From: an uncultured Mycoplasmatota bacterium
GTDB lineage: Bacteria > Bacillota_I > Bacilli_A > RF39 > UBA660
Reading direction: 5' to 3'
Length of the DNA stretch: 24,123 nucleotides
Assembly (NCBI GenBank): GCA_900549325.1
Contig: UROI01000020.1
Span: 1 to 24,123 of the forward strand
Shown: positions 1 to 8,422 of the stretch, piece by piece
How the letters are laid out: each line of letters starts with the position of its first letter
How positions within the stretch are numbered: position 1 is the first letter of the stretch
Notes under the pieces: model-generated
Seen by the model: only the letters and a program-made list of their open reading frames with translations
The model's database searches: none
Told to the model about the DNA's origin: nothing
Translations under genes and position numbers: made by a program

Positions 1-95
1 ACATAATTTATAGTTCTTATACATAAATTATATCTATTTACCTTACGTATAAAATGATACCATAAATTAAATATTTATACAAGTATTTTTTGTTA

Positions 96-1085
96 TTATC
101 TTCTTAATACTAATTTACTAATATCTTCTGAAGTATCAATCAGATCATCAATAGTTATATCAATACTTCTAAGTAATTCAAAACCATCTACTTTAGAATA
201 ATTATCTTTCAATAGTTTAATCTTATCATATAAATCTTTATCAAAATATTTAATATATATAGTAGCGGCTATTAACTGTCCATATAAGGATTCTATCATA
301 TCAATATGACGAATTCTATATTCACTTCTATTAGGAAGTGAACTTTTTAATCTATCAATACAAGTAGTATTAAATAATCTAATTATTTCTTCTCTATTAT
401 ATTCATTACCATACATTTGTAGATAATAATCTAAAAATAATAATTCATACAACGAAGAAATAACTTCATTTAATATGTAATTTTTACTATTATATGTAGA
501 ATTTTGTATAAAAGTAGAAGCATGACCGTATTCATGAATAGTACTAGCCATATTAAAAGCATTTAATTTACCATAATATTCTATATTAATATAATATTTA
601 CTTAAGGATTCTAAATAGAAAATATTAGCACACGAAAAAAGAAATCCTTTTTTAATAATTAGATTATTTTGTCTAATATCATTTTGAAATAAATCTAGAT
701 CTTTAGGAAAATTCTTTTTAAAGAAGCATTCTAATATATTAGCATAGTTTTTATAATCATAAATATTATCAAAAATAATTGATGTATATAATGGATAATA
801 TTTATTTATTTCCTCCCATAAGTTAAAACATATATGTCTCGTTAAACTATCTAACTTAGCATATTCCATTTTCTTAGATTGTTCTTTTTTCTTTAGATAA
901 GCATTATAATTCTTAGGTTTATAACTAAATAGTTTACTTCCCTTAGCTAGTTTAGGATCTATATTATAAATAAATAACATTTGACTATATATATTTTTCT
1001 TCTCTTCGTCACTAGAAGAACTTAGATATAAATCTACTAATTTATTAAAATCCTCTAAAACATTATTAATATTATATGTATTCAT
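96..1085 (-). CDS. M3-family-like zinc metallopeptidase (short oligoendopeptidase F relative)
   Basis: Likely a cytoplasmic zinc peptidase that cuts short peptides. Residues 184-188 read HEYGH, the HExGH zinc site of family M3. Glu207, in the segment NEVISS followed by a Leu-rich stretch, sits where oligoendopeptidase F has its third zinc ligand (AEVAS). No signal peptide or membrane segment is visible. At 329 residues it is about half the usual 560-700 of M3 enzymes: the N-terminal helical part is short, so it is a compact variant rather than a cut-off gene, because start and stop are both clean. The ATG follows AGAGGGAAGAA. A consensus promoter lies directly upstream, giving a leader of only about a dozen bases. 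It is transcribed alone, downstream of and in the same direction as the ATPase gene. Metallopeptidase chemistry is well supported; the substrate is unknown. Confidence 0.8.
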   Translation of the reverse strand: MNTYNINNVLEDFNKLVDLYLSSSSDEEKKNIYSQMLFIYNIDPKLAKGSKLFSYKPKNYNAYLKKKEQSKKMEYAKLDSLTRHICFNLWEEINKYYPLYTSIIFDNIYDYKNYANILECFFKKNFPKDLDLFQNDIRQNNLIIKKGFLFSCANIFYLESLSKYYINIEYYGKLNAFNMASTIHEYGHASTFIQNSTYNSKNYILNEVISSLYELLFLDYYLQMYGNEYNREEIIRLFNTTCIDRLKSSLPNRSEYRIRHIDMIESLYGQLIAATIYIKYFDKDLYDKIKLLKDNYSKVDGFELLRSIDITIDDLIDTSEDISKLVLRR

Positions 1086-1104
1086 TTCTTCCCTCTAGCC
1101 ATAT

Positions 1105-1133
1105 ATTATATATAATAATCAAATATTTGTCAA
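1105..1133 (-). promoter_or_regulatory. Sigma-A promoter of the metallopeptidase gene
   Basis: On the minus strand TTGACA (1128-1133) and TATAAT (1105-1110) are separated by exactly 17 bases. Both hexamers match the consensus fully. The -10 ends 20 bases before the ATG, so the leader is very short. Confidence 0.85.
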
Positions 1134-1145
1134 AAAGATAATCCC

Positions 1146-3755
1146 TTATACCCCAAAGTCTCCACGTAATCTTTTAGATATATATTTTCTAATAAAATCA
1201 CACGGTATAATACTTAAAGATAACATTAATATAAATATTAATTCTTTTATATATAAAGGTTTAGTTTGAAATAATGTTATACCTGAATATATAATACTTA
1301 TTTGAACTATAATAATAAATATTATAATAAGTATAAATACTTTATTTTCTTTTAAATGAGCCAATATATTTAATCTATGTGTTCTAGCATTAAAAGAATT
1401 AAATACTGCGATAAAGATAAACAAAGAAAAGAAAGCTGTCATTAAATGATCACTAGATATTATATGTTTTATAAATGGTAATTTTAAGAATAGTAATGAT
1501 ATTATTAAAGTATACATTGAAGATGCTATTATTTCGTTAAACATATATTTATTAATTATATTCTCCTCTTTCTTTTTAGGAGGTTCTTTCATATATTCTA
1601 TTCTTGGTACCTCATATGAAAAGGCAAGGCCTGCAAGGGTATCCATAACCATATTTATCCATAACATTTGAAGTACCGTAATAGGACTAGGTACTCCAAT
1701 AAATGGTCCTATTAAAGCTAGCATAATAGCACTTATATTAACAGTTAACTGAAATATAATAAACTTTCTTATATTTTTAAAGGTTGTTCTTCCATATAAT
1801 ATAGCTTTAGATATTGATAATATGTTATCGTCTATTATTACAATATCTGAAGCTTCTTTTGATACTTCTGTACCACTACCCATAGCAAATGATACATCGG
1901 CTTTTTTTAAGGCTATTGAATCATTTACTCCATCGCCAGTCATTCCAGTAACTAAGCCTATTTCTTTTGATAACATAACTAATCTTTTTTTATCTTCAGG
2001 TAAAGCTCTAGACACTACTCTTAAATTAGGTATTATTTTTTTTAGTTCATTATCAGATAACTTTTCTATATCATTAGATGTTAATACTATATCATTATCA
2101 CTAGTTATTATACCAACTTCTTTAGCAATAGAAATAGCAGTTTCTCTAGAGTCTCCAGTTACCATAACAATATTAACACCAGCACTCTTTATCAAAGATA
2201 CACCATCTTTAGCTTCAGGTCTTATATCGTCTTTTAAAAATATTACTCCAAGTAAAATATTTCTTCTTATACTATCTGTAGGATATATACTTTGAGATAC
2301 CGCTAGGGCAATAGCCCTTAATCCATCTTTGGTCTTATTATTTATATAACTAAGCATTTTATCTTTATCAAGAGTCCTTCTCTTACCATCTTTATCTATA
2401 TAATGAGTACTATTTTTTATTATTATATCAGGTGCTCCTTTAATTAATTTAATCTTTTCTTTATCTTTTTCTATAATAGTAATAGCAAACTTATTCTTGC
2501 TATTAAAAAGTAGTCTATCTTTCACTAATACATTATTATCTTTTTTTCTTTGAACAAAAGATAATAATGCCTTATCAGTTAAATTACCTCCAACTACTTT
2601 ACCTGAAGATTCTTCAAGTTCACTCTCATTATTATATAATAGACTATCAGATATTAAAATTTTTAGTTTTTCTGGTGTATAATATAAATCTTTATATTCA
2701 TTTAAATTTCCATCTATAATACTAGATACTTCCATCTTTCCTTTGGTAAGAGTACCTGTTTTATCAGTAAATAGTATATTTAAAGATCCCGCAGTTTCAA
2801 TACCAACCATCTTTCTAACTAGCACATTATCTTTAAGCATTTTTTTAGAATTAGTAGAAAGTACTAAAGTAATCATCATTGGTAGTCCTTCGGGTACTGA
2901 CATTACAAGAACAGAAACTGCTAAAGTAAGAGATTCAAGTAATAATGAGAAAAACTTATTTAATGTTATAGTCTCTCTTATAATTGTTAAATTAAAATTA
3001 TTAATAATAAATATCTTAGAAAATAAATAGGCAATAGCTATTAAAATAGCCGCTACATAACCTATTCTACTTATTATTTTAGCTAAGTTAGTAAGTCTTA
3101 ATTTTAATGGTGAAGCATCTTCTTCTTCAGTTAATACTTTAGCCATCTTGCCATATAAAGTATTCATACCAACCTTAGTAACAAGTACTAAAGCTTCTCC
3201 ATCATAAATAGTCGTACCTCTATATACTCTATTTTTTTCAGTAGCTAAATTTATATTATCAATATATTCTTTATATATTTCTCTTGTTTCTCCATTAAGT
3301 GAAGATTCGTCTACCGATAATTTTCCCCTTATTAAAATGCCATCTGCTGGTACTTTATTACCCGTAGATAGTATCAGTATATCATTCTTAACTATCTCGT
3401 CAATAGCTATTTCCTTAGTTTTACCCTCTCTTTTTACTAAAACATTTATTCTAGAAGACTCTTCTTGCATCCTTTGAAAAGCTTTATTAGAACCATATTC
3501 GCTAATTGCTGATATTAATGAGGCCACTAGTATAGCTAAAACTATTCCAATTGTTTCAAAATAATCAAAATCTTTAAATAGAAATATTGTTTTTATTGCT
3601 AGTGCAATAAGAAGTATTTTTATTATTGGATCTCCTAGTGTCTCAATAAATAGATTAAAAAAAGTATTTTTATTCTTTTCATTTATACTATTACTACCAT
3701 ATCTTTTTCTTGATTCTTTTACTTCATCTTCTTTAAGTCCATTAGTATTATACAT
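1146..3755 (-). CDS. P-type calcium-transporting ATPase (P2 type, PMCA/SERCA-like)
   Basis: A membrane ATPase that most likely exports Ca2+ using a phospho-aspartate intermediate. In order: N-terminal cation-ATPase segment (about 1-40), paired membrane helices (about 43-90), actuator domain with NGET at 154-157, helix M4 with PEGLP at 288-292, phosphorylation motif DKTGT at 331-335, nucleotide-binding domain, hinge TGDGVND near 605, and a C-terminal helix set that includes LWINMVMDTLAGL. The M4 and M6 motifs resemble plasma-membrane-type Ca2+ pumps. The length of 869 is normal. The actuator loop usually reads TGES; here the Glu is kept but the flanking residues differ. The ATG follows GAGGTGAAACT. 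It lies downstream of the DUF11-like gene, separated by 180 bases holding repeat copy A. Another divalent cation remains possible. Confidence 0.93.
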   Translation of the reverse strand: MYNTNGLKEDEVKESRKRYGSNSINEKNKNTFFNLFIETLGDPIIKILLIALAIKTIFLFKDFDYFETIGIVLAILVASLISAISEYGSNKAFQRMQEESSRINVLVKREGKTKEIAIDEIVKNDILILSTGNKVPADGILIRGKLSVDESSLNGETREIYKEYIDNINLATEKNRVYRGTTIYDGEALVLVTKVGMNTLYGKMAKVLTEEEDASPLKLRLTNLAKIISRIGYVAAILIAIAYLFSKIFIINNFNLTIIRETITLNKFFSLLLESLTLAVSVLVMSVPEGLPMMITLVLSTNSKKMLKDNVLVRKMVGIETAGSLNILFTDKTGTLTKGKMEVSSIIDGNLNEYKDLYYTPEKLKILISDSLLYNNESELEESSGKVVGGNLTDKALLSFVQRKKDNNVLVKDRLLFNSKNKFAITIIEKDKEKIKLIKGAPDIIIKNSTHYIDKDGKRRTLDKDKMLSYINNKTKDGLRAIALAVSQSIYPTDSIRRNILLGVIFLKDDIRPEAKDGVSLIKSAGVNIVMVTGDSRETAISIAKEVGIITSDNDIVLTSNDIEKLSDNELKKIIPNLRVVSRALPEDKKRLVMLSKEIGLVTGMTGDGVNDSIALKKADVSFAMGSGTEVSKEASDIVIIDDNILSISKAILYGRTTFKNIRKFIIFQLTVNISAIMLALIGPFIGVPSPITVLQMLWINMVMDTLAGLAFSYEVPRIEYMKEPPKKKEENIINKYMFNEIIASSMYTLIISLLFLKLPFIKHIISSDHLMTAFFSLFIFIAVFNSFNARTHRLNILAHLKENKVFILIIIFIIIVQISIIYSGITLFQTKPLYIKELIFILMLSLSIIPCDFIRKYISKRLRGDFGV

Positions 3756-3857
3756 AGTTTCACCTCACTAAATAATACTAAGCAGTAATAATCTATAGAA
3801 GAGGTTTTCATAGACAAAAAAAGACTTTAATTTTTTATACCTATAATACAAATATTT

Positions 3858-3912
3858 AACAATAGAGACCATAAGGCTCTATTGTTCCTCTTAAGACTAC
3901 AGGCTTAAGAGG
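3858..3912. repeat. Hairpin repeat, copy A (two-hairpin form)
   Basis: Two adjacent perfect hairpins. The first has a 10-bp stem (3858-3867 with 3877-3886) and loop ACCATAAGG. The second has a 9-bp stem (3887-3895 with 3904-3912) and loop ACTACAGG. The second hairpin is identical to that of copies C (7700-7725) and D (16657-16682). The first has a different stem but nearly the same loop. It lies between the DUF11-like gene and the ATPase gene and may also act in termination, although no clear T-run follows. Confidence 0.85.
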
Positions 3913-3935
3913 CAAAAGAAAAAGATAACTAATTC

Positions 3936-4472
3936 TTATACTCTCCAAAAAGGAGCCTTACAATCATAGTTATCTCTTCTTGAATAAACAAAATTACCAG
4001 CAGTTACAATAACTCTATTACTTTTCTTCATTAAATTATCCCCATAATATAAAGTGCAATCGCTAATTAATCTAAATGGTCTATTACCCTTTCTTTTAAC
4101 AGAAAAAGTAATAGTAGTATCACTATTAGCGGTCAGATTATCCAATCTTATCACTAAAGTATGCATATTATTATCATAGTCATAATTCTCTTGACTCATT
4201 TTACTTCCTTTTATAGTAACACTGCCAGTAACAAAATCAATCAAATTATTATCAAGAATATCTACTACTGAAGGATTAACATAAGAAGTATTAGTCTTAT
4301 TATTTAGAACTATTGTATAAGTAAGATTACCACTATTCCATTCTAGTTTATCAGCACTCCTAGTTATAGCAAGGCCATCGATCAGGCTTACAATCAAAGT
4401 ATTAGACTTAAGACAAACGCTCTTATTATCATAATTACCATTAGATATTACAAAATTATTAAGTTCATTCAT
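3936..4472 (-). CDS. DUF11-like beta-sandwich protein without signal peptide
   Basis: Function unknown. Residues about 33-125 resemble the DUF11 / conserved-repeat (TIGR01451-like) beta-sandwich found in tandem on Gram-positive surface proteins. The segment has the usual pattern of a hydrophobic strand, a TYTIVLNN-type strand, a PSVVDILD turn, and later a TVTF-like strand (TTITFSVKRKG). Unlike those surface proteins it has no signal peptide, no membrane helix and no sortase signal, and it holds only one domain. It ends in an aromatic and basic tail (CKAPFWRV). The ATG follows AGGAGAAAGAT. It lies 61 bases after the TtcA-like gene, behind a terminator, and repeat copy A follows it. The fold assignment is moderate and no role can be inferred from the neighbours. 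Confidence 0.6.
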   Translation of the reverse strand: MNELNNFVISNGNYDNKSVCLKSNTLIVSLIDGLAITRSADKLEWNSGNLTYTIVLNNKTNTSYVNPSVVDILDNNLIDFVTGSVTIKGSKMSQENYDYDNNMHTLVIRLDNLTANSDTTITFSVKRKGNRPFRLISDCTLYYGDNLMKKSNRVIVTAGNFVYSRRDNYDCKAPFWRV

Positions 4473-4505
4473 ATCTTTCTCCTATAAAACTATATGATAA
4501 GTGTT

Positions 4506-4538
4506 AAAAAAATGAACTAGATTATCGCCTAATTCATT
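4506..4538 (-). terminator. Rho-independent terminator after the TtcA-like gene
   Basis: A 10-bp stem (4529-4538 with 4511-4520, one G-U pair) is followed on the minus strand by seven T. The 5' arm overlaps the stop codon of the TtcA-like gene. Confidence 0.8.
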
Positions 4539-5370
4539 CTTTATCATAGTCTTCAAGAAAACTCTTATACTTACCATCTTTCTTAGTACCAAGTATACAA
4601 TTTAAATTAACATTATTCATACTAGTAAATATATTACGATCAATGCTAGGATTAATTTTCTTTAATTCTTTTATTAATTCTTTAATTTCTTTTCTCTTAC
4701 TTGTACCATTACTATTATTAGATAAAGTAACACTCTCAGTAAATCTACAAGCACAGTTAATAAAGGTTAGTTCGTTGGTATTCTTCCAAGAAATAATTGA
4801 AGCTTCTTCCACTAAATATAATGGTCTTATTAATTCTATTCCCTCAAAATTATCACTATGTAATTTTGGCATCATAGTCTTAACTTCTGAACCATAAAAC
4901 ATCGATAACAAAGTAGTTTCAATAACATCATTAAAGTGATGTCCTAAAGCTATCTTATTACAACCAAGTTCTTTAGCCTTATTATATAAGTATCCCCTTC
5001 GCATCTTAGCACACATATAACAAGGGCTATCATAACTTATTTTATCTACTACTTCAAAAATATCACTCTCAAACACTTTTATAGGTATATTTAATGTCTT
5101 AGCATTCTCTAAAATGTTATCCCTATGTTTTTCACTATATCCTGGATTCATTACAACATATTCTGCTGTAAAAGGTACTTTACCATGTCTTTCTAATTCC
5201 TGTATACATTTAGCTAATAAAAAAGAATCTTTACCACCGGATATACATACCATAACCCTATCATTTTCCTTAATAAGTTCATAATCTTTAACAGCTTTAA
5301 TAAACTTGCTCCATATCTCTTTACGATATTTCTTTATTATACTTCTTTCTATTTCTTTATATCTTTCCAT
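4534..5370 (-). CDS. TtcA-family tRNA thiolation ATPase (PP-loop)
   Basis: Probably adenylates and thiolates a tRNA cytidine, as TtcA does for 2-thiocytidine at position 32. The PP-loop motif SGGKDS is at residues 44-49. A CxxC pair (C117, C120) is followed by RRG, as in TtcA. The segment ALGHHFNDVIETTLL (141-155) is the conserved helix of the TtcA/TilS/Ncs6 superfamily. A late cysteine pair, C206 and C208, reads CAC where TtcA usually has CxxC, so the Fe-S ligand set is slightly different. The length of 278 is close to the family's. The ATG follows GAGGGAGTATAAAG. The gene starts 46 bases after the SanA-like gene, with a possible extended -10 (TGATATAAT) between them. The PP-loop function is certain; the exact tRNA position is inferred. 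Confidence 0.85.
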   Translation of the reverse strand: MERYKEIERSIIKKYRKEIWSKFIKAVKDYELIKENDRVMVCISGGKDSFLLAKCIQELERHGKVPFTAEYVVMNPGYSEKHRDNILENAKTLNIPIKVFESDIFEVVDKISYDSPCYMCAKMRRGYLYNKAKELGCNKIALGHHFNDVIETTLLSMFYGSEVKTMMPKLHSDNFEGIELIRPLYLVEEASIISWKNTNELTFINCACRFTESVTLSNNSNGTSKRKEIKELIKELKKINPSIDRNIFTSMNNVNLNCILGTKKDGKYKSFLEDYDKE

Positions 5371-5416
5371 CTTTATACTCCCTCAAAACAAGCTATATTA
5401 ATTATATCATAATTTT

Positions 5417-6070
5417 TTATATAATAAATACCAAATTATAATTAAAAGCAGTATATGCTGCTTTTGGTTTAATCATTCCCTTTATAAAGTCCTTATTTCT
5501 AGCTAGTATTTCTCTTATCTCTCTATATCCTTGACCATAATAGTATCTTAGATTAGCCTCTACTCCATATGACTCTAAGTTTAAATTATTTGAAAGAAGT
5601 AGTGCTCTATATAAATGATATCTTTGTGATACTATTACTACCTTATTAGCCTTATATACATTTTTTACTCTATATATACTATCATAAGTAGATATACCAT
5701 AGTTATCCAAAACAATATCATCTTCAGGTATACCCTGCTCTAACAAATAATTCTTCATAACAGTAACTTCGTCATAATCTTCCTTCTCATGATCGCCAGT
5801 TATTAATATCTTCTTAGATATACCTTCATTATATAATGATATTCCAATCTTAAGCCTATCCTCAAGCATAGGACTAGGTTTCCCACGGCGAATACCGGCT
5901 CCTAGAATAACTATATAGTCAATATCAGTAAGTAACTTACTATCACTACTAACAACCTTATTTTTAGTGGATAATATAACATAAAAATTAATTATTATTG
6001 GTACTAACATAATTACTATTAAAACTATTATTATATATTTAAATATTTTCTTCATCTTAACACCCAACAT
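5417..6070 (-). CDS. SanA/YdcF-like DUF218 membrane-anchored protein
   Basis: One N-terminal membrane helix (residues 9-32) is followed by an extracytoplasmic DUF218 domain of the ElyC/SanA/YdcF type. Conserved features are the strand DYIVILGAGI (51-60), RRGKPSPMLEDRL (61-73), the SLYNEG helix, ILITGDH, STYDSI, and VVIVSQRYHLYRAL with its conserved His. Relatives are linked to envelope barrier function and undecaprenyl-carrier-lipid metabolism; no activity can be assigned here. Two starts are possible: ATG at 6070, or ATG at 6055, which begins MKKIF directly before the helix. Neither has a strong Shine-Dalgarno sequence; the second is preceded by GGGTG. The gene sits between a small membrane protein gene and the TtcA-like gene on the same strand. 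Confidence 0.82.
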   Translation of the reverse strand: MLGVKMKKIFKYIIIVLIVIMLVPIIINFYVILSTKNKVVSSDSKLLTDIDYIVILGAGIRRGKPSPMLEDRLKIGISLYNEGISKKILITGDHEKEDYDEVTVMKNYLLEQGIPEDDIVLDNYGISTYDSIYRVKNVYKANKVVIVSQRYHLYRALLLSNNLNLESYGVEANLRYYYGQGYREIREILARNKDFIKGMIKPKAAYTAFNYNLVFII

Positions 6071-6137
6071 AATTTTACCATATTATCTTATTATTTTAAA
6101 TAGAAAATAGTGATAAAATTAATTATCACTATCTCAG

Positions 6138-6659
6138 TTATAATTCTATTATTCTTACATCTTCTTTATATTTTTTAATTGAAGTAACTATTTTATCCTT
6201 ATATTGAATAGGAAACATAAGTTTCATTTTAAAAACATTAAAATTTATATTTATAGAATATTTTCCTATTATTATACTTGATATTTGATCTATTTCTAGT
6301 TCTATTTTACATTCATTAAATTCATCAGTAATAGTGTTTTCATTTATAGTTAATGTACCACCAGCATTACTATCTTTAAATACTTTATACTTCTTTATAA
6401 ATAAGATCATATAAGATAAATAAGATACTAAAAAGTATATTGATAAATATTTTAAAATATTAATAAAAATATTAGATTCTATTCTGCCAACTACAAAAAT
6501 ATAGAATGCAAATACAAATATATATAATATACATTTAAATATTTGATTAACTATAATTATATTACCACCATTTTCTATCTTCTTAAGTCTTTGGTTTATT
6601 ACAGTTAATTCGTTATAATATTTAAATGTATCCTTTACTGCTTCATATTTTATTTTCAT
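6138..6659 (-). CDS. Small membrane protein with two helices and a C-terminal beta domain
   Basis: Not recognised as a named gene. A basic cytoplasmic N-terminus (about 1-33) is followed by two hydrophobic helices (about 36-59 and 64-89), then a soluble C-terminal half with alternating beta-strand patterns (about 95-173). This helix-pair plus beta-domain layout resembles YcxB-like and bacterial PH-domain proteins, but no diagnostic motif is visible. The ATG follows AGAGGGAGATATTA, a good ribosome binding site. The next gene upstream encodes a protein that may also carry a PH-like domain, so the two may be functionally linked; this is inference. A TATAAT lies in the 113-base upstream gap without a convincing -35. 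Confidence 0.6.
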   Translation of the reverse strand: MKIKYEAVKDTFKYYNELTVINQRLKKIENGGNIIIVNQIFKCILYIFVFAFYIFVVGRIESNIFINILKYLSIYFLVSYLSYMILFIKKYKVFKDSNAGGTLTINENTITDEFNECKIELEIDQISSIIIGKYSININFNVFKMKLMFPIQYKDKIVTSIKKYKEDVRIIEL

Positions 6660-6772
6660 TAATATCTCCCTCTTTCATTAAATTAATGATACATCAAATT
6701 ATATTTAATATGGTCGCCTATAGAACGACAAATCGTACATATTATTTTTTTATGGATAGAGTTATAGTTATT

Positions 6773-7270
6773 CTACTTATCTTTTCTTTTTATTCCTTTT
6801 AATAGAGTTCCAGTTATACCATTTTCTATAACACCTTTTACTGTACCTCTAGTATCAAATCCAAGTACATCGTCTACTTTATCAAAAGCATTTTTAACTT
6901 TTTTTACACCACGATCAGATATAGTTGTACCTGTTACAGCATCAGTAACTTTAGTAACAAATTTTACTGCCTCAATAGCATTATCAAGCTTAATAGTAAA
7001 GTTATTTTTAATAGTTTGTATGTATACTTCAGTATTCTTTTGATGAACTTGTACCTTATTATTATATAACTTAATATCACTAATATTTACTATATTAATT
7101 ACTTTTTTATCTTCTTCTTTCTTTAAAAGACTTACTTTTTTAATTTCTACCTTTTCAATTATTATCTTTTTTGAAGTAAGTGTTAATAATAGTTTATCTT
7201 CTACATCATTATAATACACTTCAGTAGTTAATAATATTACTTCATCTTCTGCTAGTGCATAGTTTTTCAT
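6773..7270 (-). CDS. Hypothetical protein with possible PH/GRAM-like N-terminal domain
   Basis: Function unknown. Residues about 5-90 form a run of beta strands (EVILLTTEVYY, KLLLTLTSKKIIIEK, KVINIVNISDIKLY) followed by an amphipathic helix, which suggests a PH/GRAM-like or short-PH fold. The C-terminal third is Gly- and Lys-rich and ends in KRKDK. The frame stays open to 7324, but I place the start at ATG 7270 (165 residues). GTGGAG lies 9 bases before it, and a TATAAT box lies inside the longer version. The longer N-terminus would also be encoded partly by repeat copy B, which is unlikely to be coding. No membrane segment is seen. Confidence 0.6.
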   Translation of the reverse strand: MKNYALAEDEVILLTTEVYYNDVEDKLLLTLTSKKIIIEKVEIKKVSLLKKEEDKKVINIVNISDIKLYNNKVQVHQKNTEVYIQTIKNNFTIKLDNAIEAVKFVTKVTDAVTGTTISDRGVKKVKNAFDKVDDVLGFDTRGTVKGVIENGITGTLLKGIKRKDK

Positions 7271-7289
7271 ATTCATTTTCTCCACATAT

Positions 7290-7295
7290 ATTATA
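7290..7295 (-). promoter_or_regulatory. Extended -10 element of the 165-residue gene
   Basis: Minus-strand TGATATAAT is a TATAAT box with an upstream TG. It lies 20 bases before the chosen ATG. The -35 region is poor and would fall in repeat copy B. It supports the internal start of the gene. Confidence 0.55.
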
Positions 7296-7299
7296 TCAC

Positions 7300-7353
7300 A
7301 TAAATACTTCATAACATAGACCATAGGCTATGTGTTATGCCGCTTAAAACTAT
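7300..7353. repeat. Hairpin repeat, copy B (decayed, partial)
   Basis: The first 23 bases match the start of copy C. The first hairpin is kept, with loop ACCATAGG and a two-base bulge in the stem (CATAACATAG with CTATGTGTTATG). The second hairpin is broken: only a mutated 5' arm remains and the third hairpin is absent. It lies just upstream of the 165-residue gene promoter. Confidence 0.75.
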
Positions 7354-7653
7354 ATTTATATTTGCATTTTATATTAAACTTTTTATTTGAGACAAAATAT
7401 TTTCTGATAAAATTTCATTTATTCTTAAAGATTTGTTAACCACCTTAGCAATTTATTCTTGCTTAATACTAGAATTAACTTTAATTATATTTATTATTAC
7501 TTGTTTTTCTAAAGTGCAATTTTTGCACTTTAAAATCAAAAAATATTGCACTTTGAAAAAGAAAAAAACCACTAACTATAAAAATCACAAATATAATTAA
7601 TAAGATTCTTTGTCTTCCACCTACTCATAGTTTCAAATATTCGTTACAATAAA
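7354..7653. other. Non-coding gap with a thrice-repeated 9-mer
   Basis: No intact gene is visible. AAAGTGCAA and its complement form a perfect hairpin at 7511-7531 with a third copy at 7546-7554. On the minus strand 7554-7369 has one frame with a single internal TAA whose product looks protein-like (it includes KCKNC and later IAKVVNKSL, reminiscent of a winged-helix tail). It may be a gene remnant, but this is weak. Confidence 0.3.
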
Positions 7654-7769
7654 TATACCCTATAAATACTTCATAACATAGACCTTAGGCTATGTTATGC
7701 CTCTTAAGACTACAGGCTTAAGAGGATATATACAAAAAGCGATAGGTCTCTCGACCTATTTTCAGGGGG
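7654..7769. repeat. Hairpin repeat, copy C (full 116 bp)
   Basis: This copy matches copy D (16611-16726) at 113 of 116 positions in the same orientation. It holds three perfect or near-perfect hairpins: 7672-7699 (10-bp stem, loop ACCTTAGG), 7700-7725 (9-bp stem, loop ACTACAGG) and 7741-7760 (8-bp stem, loop TCTC, one G-U pair). The ends, CCCT near 7658-7661 and AGGG at 7764-7767, can pair and would close the three hairpins into a cloverleaf-like fold. On the minus strand the third loop is GAGA, a GNRA tetraloop, which favours an RNA read in that direction. Confidence 0.9.
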
Positions 7770-7899
7770 CAAACTCAAATCACGTACTCCTAAATTTAAT
7801 TTTTAATTTTTTCTTTATTTTTTAAGGAAAAGCACAATATATAATTTATTAAAATTTATCTAAATTTATCTAAAAATTATCCTTTGGGTAGTTGAATTT

Positions 7900-7943
7900 A
7901 AAAAGTCTAATAAGCAAGATTATGTACTTATTAGACTTTTTTT
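7900..7943. terminator. Bidirectional Rho-independent terminator after the NUDIX gene
   Basis: AAAAAGTCTAATAAG (7900-7914) pairs perfectly with 7927-7941. T-runs follow on both strands. On the minus strand it lies immediately after the NUDIX stop codon. Confidence 0.88.
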
Positions 7944-8388
7944 AATTAAGTTTATACCCTAATTTTTCTAATTCCATTATAGCGATAGCAGATAATTCTT
8001 TTTTAGATAATTTATCAATATCAAAAAACTCTGCACCAAGTGAATCATCATTTACTTCATCTACTTTTACTTCCTTCTTAATTTCATTATTGTAATTTGA
8101 AACTTTAAAGAAAATACCAGTATGGTGTACTTTCACTAAAATATCTTCTTTAAATTGCCATTCAAAAGCAACAGAATCGGCATCAAATAATTGACAATCA
8201 ACTACCTCTATACCAACTTCTTCCATTAGCTCTCTTTTCAAGGCATCTTCTGGTCTTTCACAAAATTCTATTGTTCCACCTGGTAAATCTAGTTTTCCAT
8301 CATAAGGACCTCCAAATTTTTTAATAAGTAAAATTTTACCGTCTTGAATAACTAAACCATAAGCCCCTAATTGTTTAAATTCTTTCAT
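7942..8388 (-). CDS. NUDIX hydrolase
   Basis: A small cytoplasmic hydrolase that would cleave a nucleoside diphosphate linked to another moiety. The complete NUDIX box lies at residues about 38-60 (GGTIEF, then ERPEDAL, then RELMEEVGI). It matches Gx5Ex7REUxEExGU with all metal-binding acidic residues present. The length of 148 is typical. The substrate cannot be read from the sequence. The ATG at 8388 follows GTGAGGAAAGATAG. It lies 81 bases downstream of the radical SAM gene, separated by a long palindrome that contains a possible extended -10, and ends at a strong terminator. It may therefore be the last gene of the glycosyltransferase operon or an independent gene. It is the accessory-block gene nearest to repeat copy C. 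Confidence 0.9.
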   Translation of the reverse strand: MKEFKQLGAYGLVIQDGKILLIKKFGGPYDGKLDLPGGTIEFCERPEDALKRELMEEVGIEVVDCQLFDADSVAFEWQFKEDILVKVHHTGIFFKVSNYNNEIKKEVKVDEVNDDSLGAEFFDIDKLSKKELSAIAIMELEKLGYKLN

Positions 8389-8422
8389 CTATCTTTCCTC
8401 ACTTTCTTATTTTTATTTTTAA

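Noticed and set aside
1822..2295. Plus-strand open frame of 157 codons inside the Ca2+ ATPase gene
   Set aside because: It is antisense to conserved ATPase motifs, has no ribosome binding site and looks like a shadow of the real gene. The same holds for plus-strand frames at 2743, 4643, 8897, 9129, 9401, 9819, 10275, 13594, 15600 and 20518, and the minus-strand frame at 20787-20996.
3858..3912. Integron attC site or CRISPR repeat
   Set aside because: No core GTT sites, integrase or spacer regularity; the copies are far apart and sit in gene gaps.
7271..7324. Longer N-terminus for the 165-residue protein
   Set aside because: A -10 box and part of repeat copy B lie within this stretch, and a good ribosome binding site precedes ATG 7270.
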